Source of the DNA: Hydractinia symbiolongicarpus
Lineage: Eukaryota; Cnidaria; Hydrozoa; Anthoathecata; Hydractiniidae
Assembly (NCBI RefSeq): GCF_029227915.1
Contig: NC_079889.1
Location: 3,164,001-3,224,000 of the forward strand
DNA length: 60,000 nt
Direction of reading: 5' to 3'
Shown: positions 1 to 8,655 of the stretch, piece after piece
Layout of the letters: every line of letters starts with the position of its first letter
How positions within the stretch are numbered: the first letter of the stretch is position 1
The notes under the pieces: model-generated
Databases searched by the model: none
Told to the model about the DNA's origin: nothing
What the model saw: the letters and a program-made list of their open reading frames with translations, nothing else
Program-made: the position numbers and the translations under genes

Positions 1-27
1 TTTCACTTTAAGAAAGTTTCAACTCAG
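1..27 (+). CDS. possible penultimate homeobox exon (partial)
   Basis: The first 27 bases read as nine codons ending in CAG (Gln) and are followed at 28 by GTAAAT, a possible 5' splice site in phase 0. The next exon (637) begins in phase 0 with the homeodomain recognition helix, so a Gln ending here would sit at homeodomain position 44, a common homeobox intron position. The doubt is that the residues before the Gln (FHFKKVSTQ) do not match the usual helix 2/turn consensus: Leu40 and Glu42 are missing. The true upstream exon may lie outside the window. Confidence 0.3.
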
Positions 28-636
28 GTAAATGTTGTTGTTTCAATCGCTCGTAAGAAATTAAAAAGGAAAACGGTTTGCATAAACACAGAAAATAATT
101 TTTTTAAAGTTATTTTATATTCTTCTATTATTCTTTTATTAAATATAAAGCAAAACCCTAGAGAAAAAAAATATGTTCTTTAAATTTTGAGTTTATCATC
201 ACTATTATGTGATACACCATCTCGATTCCTTCGCAGAATTCTGTTATTGTACTGTTAATGTCATAGTTAAATCGATCAACCATTTTCTTTCTAACATATA
301 CAAAATAAAGTTTTCAAAACAAAAGATTGCGAAAAACTCTGTCAATTTTTTACCAATGTTAGGAAACCAAAATACAAGCCTTTAGGAATTTCAAGGGATT
401 AGAGTGCTGCAATGGGAGAGTTATGTAGATATTAGAACAAGAAGGACTAAGAAAAATATATTCTTGTTATGTGATTCTAAAATCAAAGTAAAACTAATTT
501 AATAAGTCCATTATTTGGGTGGTTTTCTGATTATCTACGTATTGTACCAAAAACCAGACTTAAATTATACTGTTCTAAGAAATTTTCAATTTCGTTTGTT
601 GTGCAATATTTTTGTAACTTTCTTTTTCCTATTTAG

Positions 637-831
637 GTCAAAATCTGGCTTCAAAACAGACGAAATAAATGGAAGAAACAGCTTTGTCACACCAACCACA
701 GCAGCAATGTATCATATCACAGTATGATACCAAACATAACACGTGATGTAGCCTCAAAGGATAGAAATTATCCACTATATGCTCGAACAGATTTAAGTCC
801 TTATGAAGCTCGTTCAAAAATATTTCTATAG
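637..831 (+). CDS. last exon of an HMX/NK-like homeobox gene
   Basis: A pyrimidine-rich acceptor ending in TTTAG at 636 is followed in phase 0 by an open frame of 64 codons and TAG (829-831). It opens with VKIWLQNRRNKWKKQ, which is the DNA-recognition helix 3 of a homeodomain from position 45 on, with the invariant Trp48, Asn51 and Arg53. Asn54-Lys55-Trp56-Lys57 is the pattern of the HMX (NK5) class, a group of NK-like transcription factors used in neural and sensory patterning. Position 49, nearly always Phe, is Leu here. About 50 residues of Ser/Asn-rich C-terminal tail follow, with no motif I recognise. The intron falls between homeodomain residues 44 and 45, a frequent homeobox intron site. 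The N-terminal part of the gene is upstream of the window. HMX is the best guess; another NK-like class is possible. Confidence 0.72.
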   Translation, partial: VKIWLQNRRNKWKKQLCHTNHSSNVSYHSMIPNITRDVASKDRNYPLYARTDLSPYEARSKIFL

Positions 832-1215
832 ACTTCTCTTCTAAAAATAACTTATAATTGTACATTATTGAAACTTCGTATTAAGCTTAGGCTGCGTGAC
901 CATAGCCTAGGTTTCTCACTGGATGCATACGAGAGTTTTTGATGTCAAGAGATATGGTAGTTAAACTTTTGTTGCCTACCAGCTTCCAAGCAACTTAATA
1001 GGTGGGTTTCTAATGCAGGAAGTGCAATATTGGTGTCCTAATTGCTCCATTACTGGATGTTGTAAATCAATGGAACAATTTCTTATGTATATATGTAAAT
1101 ATGTAAATGATTAATGATTTCAGGTCTTCAACAGGACCTAGGATCAACAGATGTAAAATATAATACGTTGAAATAGAAATAGAAATATTGAATAAAATTT
1201 ATATATGGAATTTAA
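832..1215 (+). other. 3' UTR of the homeobox gene
   Basis: AT-rich, non-coding sequence follows the TAG stop. A canonical polyadenylation signal AATAAA lies at 1191-1196 on the plus strand, so the transcript probably ends near 1210-1220. No other gene signal is seen in between. Confidence 0.45.
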
Positions 1216-2370
1216 TTTGTTTTTATTTTTGGTTCCATCTAGATGTACACCTATTTTCATGTTTGATGATAACAATTGGAGTTTCATGTAATTTTAATTT
1301 TATAGCTTGATTTTCAGTTTAATACAATATTGGAAGATACTGCTTTAAGCGCTTAGATTTTTCCATTACCTGCTTGTTGAGCAAAAATAGGTTAGATTAA
1401 ATTTTGTCAATAACTTGAGAACGCTTAATCGTTTGTACTTAAAACTTCCACTAGTTGGTTTTTCATTATTTCAAAAAGAAACTGTAAAATATATAAAAAA
1501 GCAGTCGGGTAGCCATGCCATTTTTTTAAAATTTGTTTAAGACTGTTCAACTAGTGTTCCTTGTTACGAACACCGCTTTATAATCTAGGGCGTTATTATT
1601 TTGAATATACGCCAATTTACGCCCTACAACTTTTCCAACTTCTTAAGTTGTTTTTGGGAGTTTTTGCATGTCCGGCACACTGAGATAATATTTAATTACA
1701 TTCACCATGTCTTAATTCTTCATGTTTTAATGTTTCCAGCAGCAAAGCTATGCACAAAGTAACCTGTACATCGCATTTCAAAAGGGCAAAAAACATATTT
1801 TTTTCTAAATGGCGCCTTTTTAAATTAATGGACTAAGGCAACATATTATTTAAAAATATTAAAATTGATATGCATTTTTGATGTACATTAACTTTAAAAA
1901 AGATATAAATCCATTAGATATTATTATGTCAAATAATTTAGCTTTTAATAGACCCTTTTTTTACTCTAACGATTGTTCTTTTCTTCAGGTCACAAGAAAG
2001 TGTCGAATTCCCATTTGTATTATTTTTTGTCTTTTATTCTGCAGTGGATTAACCCCGAATGGGCGTGGCAAGCATACACAAATCATAATGTACAAAGACA
2101 TAAAATAGGACTCAGGGTTATGTCCTAAGTGGCATATTTTCATTAATTACTTTTGATCCAGAATGGCCTGAAACATTTAGTATCTGCTTTTTGACGCTTT
2201 CAATTAAAAGGTGGAAAAAGTTTTAATAGGTCATATAATAACATTTAATAGATATGCCATTCTGACAGAGAAAATAATTTCAAGGTCATACAATCTGTTT
2301 ATTTGTTCTAATGCTGTAATTTTTTCGTATAATTCCCCTGTTTTCTTGTTAAAACATTAATTTAATCTCT
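1216..2370. other. intergenic, nothing recognised
   Basis: AT-rich sequence with no convincing exon, RNA gene or repeat boundary. Short open frames here lack domain-like composition and splice context. Confidence 0.5.
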
Positions 2371-2815
2371 TTAATAATAATCACGGGCAACCCGGTGGAC
2401 TTTCCACGGGCTAACGGCTAGTCTCTTTAATAACACGGGATAACGACTAGTCTCTTTAATAATAGCCGTCGTCTGTCTGTCTGTCTGTGTGTCCGCAAAA
2501 GCCGTGTCCCGTAACGGAAACACGAAATTTTTAAAATGCGCATCAATACCAAATGCGATATATTTCTGTCCACTTTGTTGCAACGGGTTAATTTAAAGGA
2601 CGGGCAAGCCCGTGGATTTTTCCACGGGCTAACAACTAGTCTCTTTCATAATAGCTGTATTTGTCTGTCTGTTTGTGCCCGAGAAAAACGTCGTGTTACG
2701 ATAATAACCGTATACGTCTGTCTGTCTGTCACGCAAAATGATAACTGCAGTAGCGAGTTACACGGTAAATAAAGGACGGGCAAAACCGTGGATTTATTAT
2801 CAGGCCACTGACTAG
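2371..2815 (+). mobile_element. Helitron-like 3' termini, several in tandem
   Basis: Short blocks end in a GC-rich hairpin followed by CTAGT. The clearest runs from about 2600 to 2640: CCCGTGGA, a T-rich loop, TCCACGGG, then about eight bases and CTAG before T. This is the layout of a Helitron 3' end (a stem-loop just inside a terminal CTRR, inserted before T). Degenerate versions end at about 2420, 2450 and 2815. Between them are GTCT/GTCTGT microsatellite runs (about 2467-2488 and 2715-2730), as in many non-autonomous Helitron-like repeats. No Rep/helicase coding is present, so these are non-autonomous. A related copy in the opposite orientation lies near 57860-58020. Confidence 0.5.
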
Positions 2816-5040
2816 TTTGCTAAAAAAGTTCGAAGAACATAAATAACAAGAACATTCACGACTGAAAGGTATTAAAATAATAACATCAAGCCTCAATATA
2901 CGAATTTAATTAAGAAAAACAAATGTGTACATGTGTACTTTATATAATAGTTTTGTGGTATTCGAGGCTTGAATGAGTTTACAGAAGGAAATCATGTTAT
3001 TTCACTTGGCAGAGAAAGTAAATTTTTTTTCACAAAGATTAAGAATGTAAAGACAAAACTGTGTGTATGTTATATTATTCTTGAAAAACGATTTTACCTT
3101 TCATTATTAACGTCATCGTTCAAGCATTTCCCTTTTTTTCAGTTATATTTGGATGTCCAATGTGATATTTTAAATGTTTTTAAATGTTGCTTTTTGTCCA
3201 CAGTGCTCATAAATTTTTTGACCATTATTTGTTCGACTTTCGTATAAGTCACTCAAGTCAAAATAACAGCCCGTTTTGCTGCCCCTGTAACGAAAGTCAC
3301 GTGATGGATTTTGATTGGTCCATTATTAGAGATCTATGTGTTTCCGCGAAATATTGTACTCAGCATATAAGTGTAAAGAAACAGGTGGGAGAGAAGAAGG
3401 ATCGAAGTATGCTCCCGTTTGATTATGTCGCGACTGAATTTAAAGCACGCATTAAAGGCTAATTTACATATCTATCAAGAACATAATTTGGCTCTCTCTT
3501 TTAACAACATTCACTGTTCTCATTTGACCATTCCTTAGATAGCTAATTTCAGTGCCACACATATGGCCAACCAGCCATGGTGAAGAGAGCTGGTCTACAA
3601 GCTAGCTAGCTAAAATTTACCGCATGATATGCAAATGTTTTTTTATGCAGTAGGGAATTGGTTTTAGTAAGCCAGGTGGAAGTAACAGTTCAGTACTGGA
3701 AAGTATAGCTATAGCTATATAGGGAACACCAATTTATATTTTTTATGGAAAGAAAACTCGAGAAAAGTGTAGCTAGCTACCACCAAAATCTTTTATTCAT
3801 ATTCCCAGGTCTAAATAATAAGCGCATTATATGCCGTTTGAAAGGAAATTTTATGCAGGTAAAGAATTTAAATTGCCTCAATTATGAAACTTTAAGGCAA
3901 AATTAATGCAACTTACAGACTAAAATAGGGAAATTAAAAATTGCTAGTACAGCTATGGAACGAAGTCAAACCGTTCTACTGAAGATAATTAACTTCAAAA
4001 GAACAAATTTAATGAGAATTATTTGAAGGAAAGTGATAAATTGCCTTAATAGTGGCATCTATGTTGATATTAAACGGTCTGTAAAACCCCAAAGCCTAAT
4101 GCGTTCATAAGAATCATTGTGGTAATCTCCACACGCTGGTACACACCGTATTCCACTTCGAAAACAGGAGTATAATTGGGTGCCACAGTTTTTTTGGAAA
4201 CCATTTTCATTAACAAACGAATAAATTGTAAAAGATTCGTCTGTGCTCCTTCCAAATCTGTTTTAATTGGTTTCAAATAAAGTATTTGAAAAAAACAGTA
4301 AAACAGTTAATATCCAAAAGCTTCCAATGTGCACCTAAGGCATGAAAAAAGTCGTACTTTCCGTTGGAGAAAGATTTTCAGGTTTTAATGACATTGGAGT
4401 AGTCATACCTTCCAAAAACATCGCACATTGCGAAGATGTTAAGCTGCTCTTTAATTTGTCACCGTAACTACAAGGAGGAAAGATATATGAGAGTTCGCTG
4501 GCATGATGCCATGGTTCAGGCTGGAATTGAGGAAGAAGACATGTATAATGCTCCAAACATATATCTTAAGTACCTAATAACTACCAAAGCTTTTTCCGAA
4601 CTACCAATTTCATCTTGGTCGCTATTAATTTAGCCAAACATCTTTTTCATTTCTCAAACTTATGGCTGTTAGTCTGCAATAGCTTTTTAATTCCCATCTT
4701 TCCTAAATTTTGGTTAAAAATTACGTTATATTAGAAATATAGGAGATATAAATGTAAAATTATGAGCCTATGATGTTTTCTGATGTTAATGTACATTCAC
4801 TAATTTTGTTGCGTTGATTGCATTCAAATAATATTTAGAGTTGTAGACACTAATACGCTGTTCTATTTTTTAATGCAAGATAAGGAAACGTACTTGTAAG
4901 CCTTCTTTTTCATTGAAGCAATTTTCTTTGGTAACTCGAATAGAAACCGACCTTCCCGATATCCTGCAGATGTTGTGTCACATTCTCCCTCAATAACTTT
5001 TCATAGGGTTGTTCAAATTGAATCTTGGCACACTTATAGT
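2816..5040. other. intergenic, nothing recognised
   Basis: Several short open frames occur (for example 3184-3462 plus, 4070-4276 minus, 4436-4633 plus), but none has a recognisable motif or convincing splice sites. Short AGCTAGCT/AGCTATAG runs occur at about 3600-3780. Confidence 0.4.
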
Positions 5041-5567
5041 ACGTTTTAAAGGAAACAAAATGGCAGCAATAACTTTTTGCTTGCGTAAGCACATTTTCTG
5101 TGACGTCATTAGAAGCTTGAAATTTGTTAAAAATGCCACTATCTGCTTAAAATTTAATTACTTTTGTTCCAGAGCGAAAAGCTAAATAACAAATTTTCCG
5201 GTTTTTACGTGGATCGCAAAAAAAATACCAAAAATTGCCCGAAAATCCGGTTTTTTCCGATTTTCGGATAAAATCCGACAAAATCGGGAAATCGGCTTAA
5301 TCACGTGTTCAAATTATGGAAAATGATTCTTTTTAATAAAAAAAGTTTCATAGAGATGTTTAGGGGTAGTTTCGAGTAATGGCCAATATCAAAGCCTCTG
5401 AAAAAGATGGGACCTAAAAATTTGGCATGCAGGTGTCTAAAAGATAAATATTGAAACTCAGTAAGTTTCATAGACATATAACATAGCAATAAGGAGTTAT
5501 TAAAGAAAAACCGTCAGGGGGTTGGGGAGGGGCAGAATCCGCCCCCCGCCGGACCGAGTAGGGTTAA
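5041..5567 (+). repeat. dispersed repeat, copy 1 (pair of 55249-55757)
   Basis: This stretch and 55249-55757 share, in the same order and orientation: an ACAAAATGGC block; a TGACGTCATTAGAAGCTT-type block (TGATGTCATCAGAAGCTT in copy 2); a CCGAAAATCC/GATTTTCGG foldback; an AATCACGTG/TCAAA block; and a terminal block ending GAATCCG...GTAGGGTTAA. The spacers have diverged. It is non-coding, and I could not identify its ends or class. Confidence 0.55.
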
Positions 5568-5741
5568 GCTGTATACATTCACCGCAGAACCAGCTGTTTA
5601 GATTAATTTCTTGAGGAGTATAAAATCTGCCTCTTCCTCCAACCATGGCATACTGATTTAAAGTTCTCCTCCTATGTCCTATTAGCTTGTCGTCCAGCTT
5701 ATATTAAAGAAATCCTGCCTAAAAATATCATGACAATGACC

Positions 5742-5979
5742 TTATGCAGTCACTAAATCATTGATACTGAGTAACTGTAATCTTAATGTTTCCAATTGTT
5801 CAACTTGTTCCCTCAGGTATCTGTGCAAGATATCCTCTTTCATCGTAAATGTTGTAACTTCTCGCCAATCCTTTCTGTTCGGATTATTAGGATCAATATG
5901 TACTCTCTCCAGCAATAAAAACGATTGAATCTTCGAACAGATTTGCATTCTCGGGCTGTACTAATGAGCTCTGTAGACT
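5742..5979 (-). CDS. possible terminal exon of an unidentified gene
   Basis: On the minus strand an open frame runs from about 5948 (ATG) to a TAA stop at 5742. Its ending is polar and heptad-like, rich in Leu, Glu and Arg (for example WREVTTFTMKEDILHRYL), suggesting a short coiled coil. A possible 3' splice site (CTACAG) lies upstream near 5980. A second candidate minus-strand exon is at 6725-6831, and a MITE (6069-6691) would sit in the intron between them. I do not recognise the family. It may be real or another transposon remnant. Confidence 0.28.
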
Positions 5980-6068
5980 TCCTCTATAGTATGTTGTATA
6001 TATCCTTCTGGCACTCACGATAAATTTTGATATATCTCAACCACAATTTTCATTGAGAAATGATGTAA

Positions 6069-6691
6069 AGCTTAGGTCAAACGTGTCCAACATTTCATCC
6101 AACATTTCATCCCTGGGTTGGACGTTTGTTGGATGAATGTTGGATGGATGTTGGGTGAAAGTTTTGTGCCGGTCAAACGATCATACAACATTTCACCCAA
6201 CGTATATGTTCATTCATTCTCTCTTTCTATAAAAACAAAACATGTGTATTCGTTCTTTCTTTCAAAAAAAATTCAAAATGGCGAAGGGCGTGCAGATGAT
6301 CTTCCCTGCTGTTCTATCAGAACTATTAGATTTAGACTTTTAGACGACGATAGGCCTTGTTAGGGGAAAGCCAGAGAATTGATAAAAAGAAGGCGCGAGT
6401 TGTTCTTGTATTTCTTAAACGCCTTTCCTTTAATAAAAATGCCTGAACAAATGCTCATCTTGGCTTCGTCTGAGTTGCTCATCTCTGTACTGTGATATTG
6501 ACGTAATAAATACAGTCTGTTTATTTTTCACAATATTTGAAACGCGTAATATTGGATGAAAAAGTGCTCAAACGCATCCAACACGAAAAATGTGTTAGAT
6601 GAAGCTTTAAATGTTGGATGAAAATTTTGGTCGCGATCAAACCGAAAATTTTTGATGTTGGATGAAATGTTGGATACGTTTGGCCTAAGCT
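6069..6691. mobile_element. MITE with long TIRs and TAA target duplication (Harbinger-like)
   Basis: The ends are inverted repeats of about 35 bp. The left reads AGCTTAGGTCAAACGTGTCC and continues with AACATTTCATCCAACAT; the right end is its reverse complement with two or three differences. Both sides are flanked by TAA (6066-6068 and 6692-6694), the 3-bp TWA target duplication of PIF/Harbinger elements. Further GTTGGATG/CATCCAAC motifs repeat inside. At 623 bp without a transposase it is a non-autonomous element. The superfamily is inferred from the target duplication and TIR only. Confidence 0.65.
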
Positions 6692-6724
6692 TAAGATTGG
6701 TGTCTCCAGTATTCAATAACGTCC

Positions 6725-6831
6725 TTAAACTCTATCTTTAACATTATAAAAGTTCTCATCTTCAAATTTCTTTTGACATTCTACACGGATGTTGATGTCG
6801 ATAGCAGATGCCACGTTCTCACATTTAATGT
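6725..6831 (-). CDS. possible exon of an unidentified gene
   Basis: The reverse strand shows a good acceptor (TTTCTTTCTTGTAG, ending at 6832), then a phase-1 open frame of about 35 codons with protein-like composition (DIKCENVASAIDINIRVEC at the start), closing at TAA 6725-6727. No family is recognised. It may pair with 5742-5979, or be a fragment of a lost gene. Confidence 0.25.
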
Positions 6832-7257
6832 CTACAAGAAAGAAAGTGATCTCAATAGTATCCCATATTTAAGTCGATTTTGATTGATTATTTAGAGAAA
6901 AACACACAATACACTTAGAATCCTTCATTAACAACCTTTTCCTAGATTATTGTCTTAACTAGCCCAGTCATAACGACATTTTTAGACCTTCTGCTAGTGA
7001 AATTTAAGAATAAAAAGACACGAATTAAATTTACCTGACACAGTGTTGTAATCTATAACACTTTTTCAACGAAATCCAAGTATAAAACAAAGTTCTATAT
7101 CTACCTACTTTAGAATACAGCAACTTTTTATTTAATTTTCTTTTTCTACACACACGAGTTAACATGCTCATTATATGCTTAAGGGAATGAAATTATAATT
7201 GAGTTATAAACAACGGGTCACAAGTAGTGAGCGCATAATAATGAATTTTTCATCATA

Positions 7258-8066
7258 TTGGGCTGGGTGTGTGGTATAAAGAGAATAATGTCAACCGCAA
7301 AGCAGATTGCCAATGCCTATGCAGTTGCAGGGCTCGTAAGGAAACAATGGGAATTAATCAGGAATTTGTATTCTCATTATTTTGGCTTACTAGGGGATAA
7401 TCTTCTACCCTTAAAGTTTGAAGATGTGACTTTAAGCAACATTTTATTAAGTGAAGTTGCTAATCACATTTTAATTCATCTCTCAGGAACCGATGAAGTT
7501 ATGGCGTCTCTTCCTGATACTATTATGGCGATTTCTGAAAATGAGCTGAAAAGCAATATATAGCTGGATTTATTGTACATAAGTTTCACACAAAGTTTTG
7601 TTTCTCAAGGAAATGTACTGATCACAACAAGCAGGCTATTTTAATTTTACAGGCGTGCAAAGTTGACTGTGACAATTCGCAGACACTGATCAATACGCAA
7701 GACAGAGGTGGATTGTGGAGAGTGAATAAACAAATCCAAGATCTTTTTTGAGAATGTAAAAAAATATTTCGATCGAAAACTTCACATTTCAGCACAACTT
7801 TGAAATGTCATGATCTTGAAGGTATGTTGAAAAACTGTTCTATTTTGTCGAACTTTAATATTTGTTATACTGTGGATCTAAAAGTCAGCAAAGAAGTCAG
7901 TATAAACCTTCTGGAACATATGCTCACTTTGTATACAAGAGTTCGGAGTTTTTCATACGCAAAAGATATACGTGAAAAACACAAAGCTGCTAAGAAGGCT
8001 GCAAAAAAGAAATCACTAAGAACTGAAATAAAGAAATCAAGCAGCAGCACAGACATGGGACACTGA
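7258..8066 (+). pseudogene. transposon-type coding relic with a Lys-rich C-terminus
   Basis: Two plus-strand frames join into one protein-like stretch. From about 7288 to 7550 the frame is open; it then shifts, because reading continues as QYIAGFIVHK in another frame at 7551. A further in-frame stop is at about 7749, and it resumes from 7800 to a stop at 8064-8066. The end is strongly basic (KHKAAKKAAKKKSLRTEIKK) followed by a short Ser run. I associate this kind of sequence with multi-copy, transposase-related proteins of cnidarians, but I cannot name the family from memory. At least two lesions make it non-functional. It is tail-to-tail with the THAP/P-element relic (8656-11256), and both are followed by the same 45-bp sequence (see 8084-8640). 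Confidence 0.5.
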
Positions 8067-8083
8067 TTGACTTAGTTGCAGGC

Positions 8084-8640
8084 ATGAACTTTAAAAACTG
8101 CCATAACGGCTATTTTTATAGCCACACACTTAATAAAAATCATTATTCGGCTTAGCTTAACAAGTAAAAAGAAGCTGCTGCTATATAGTAAGTTTTTGCA
8201 ACTTCAAATAGTAAATATTATTAATATGTGATATAACAAATAAACTAAAAATTTGGGGCAAATAAGTCATGAATCAGACATTCGGCAAAATATATCCCAC
8301 CAACCTTTGCGGAAGAAAAACTAAATCCGCCAAATTAAATTTCGGCCAAAGTTACGTTTTTTCGCCATTCGCCAAATTAAATTACGCCAATTCTACCAAC
8401 ACTAAACTTTGTAGAAAAAAAATATTGTAAAAACAAATAAACTTTACCCTTGAGTAGTATTACGGATTAATCTGCCTAATTCCACAATAAAAATGAAATT
8501 AGCATTTCTGGAGTGAATCATCAACAAAAGCCAATCTCTATTCTTTCAGAATAAGAGGAACTAGAGAATAAAACCAGAAAATAATGTTTTTTTAAATTTG
8601 TGGCCATAAAAATAGCCGTTGTGACAGTTTAAGTTCATGT
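8084..8640. repeat. inverted repeat pair separating two convergent relics
   Basis: The left arm at about 8084-8127 (starting CATGAACTTTAAAAACTG and containing AACGGCTATTTTTAT) is matched by its near-exact reverse complement at about 8599-8640. Each arm begins just after the stop of a coding relic, on the plus strand at left and the minus strand at right. The roughly 470-bp interior is AT-rich and non-coding. It may be a foldback/MITE, or two copies of the 3' flank of one transposon family placed tail-to-tail. No clear target duplication is seen. Confidence 0.55.
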
Positions 8641-8655
8641 CCGAAATTTTTGGGT

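Noticed and set aside
515-727. Plus-strand open frame over the homeobox exon
   Set aside because: It is a different frame; the real reading of this stretch starts at the acceptor at 636 and gives the homeodomain helix.
638-865. Minus-strand open frame opposite the homeobox exon
   Set aside because: It is the shadow of the homeodomain exon.
3184-3462. 92-codon plus-strand frame ending FKARIKG
   Set aside because: No recognised motif, no splice context; composition could be chance in AT-rich DNA.
4070-4633. Short frames on both strands
   Set aside because: Overlapping opposite frames of 65-73 codons with no domain and no consistent splice sites.
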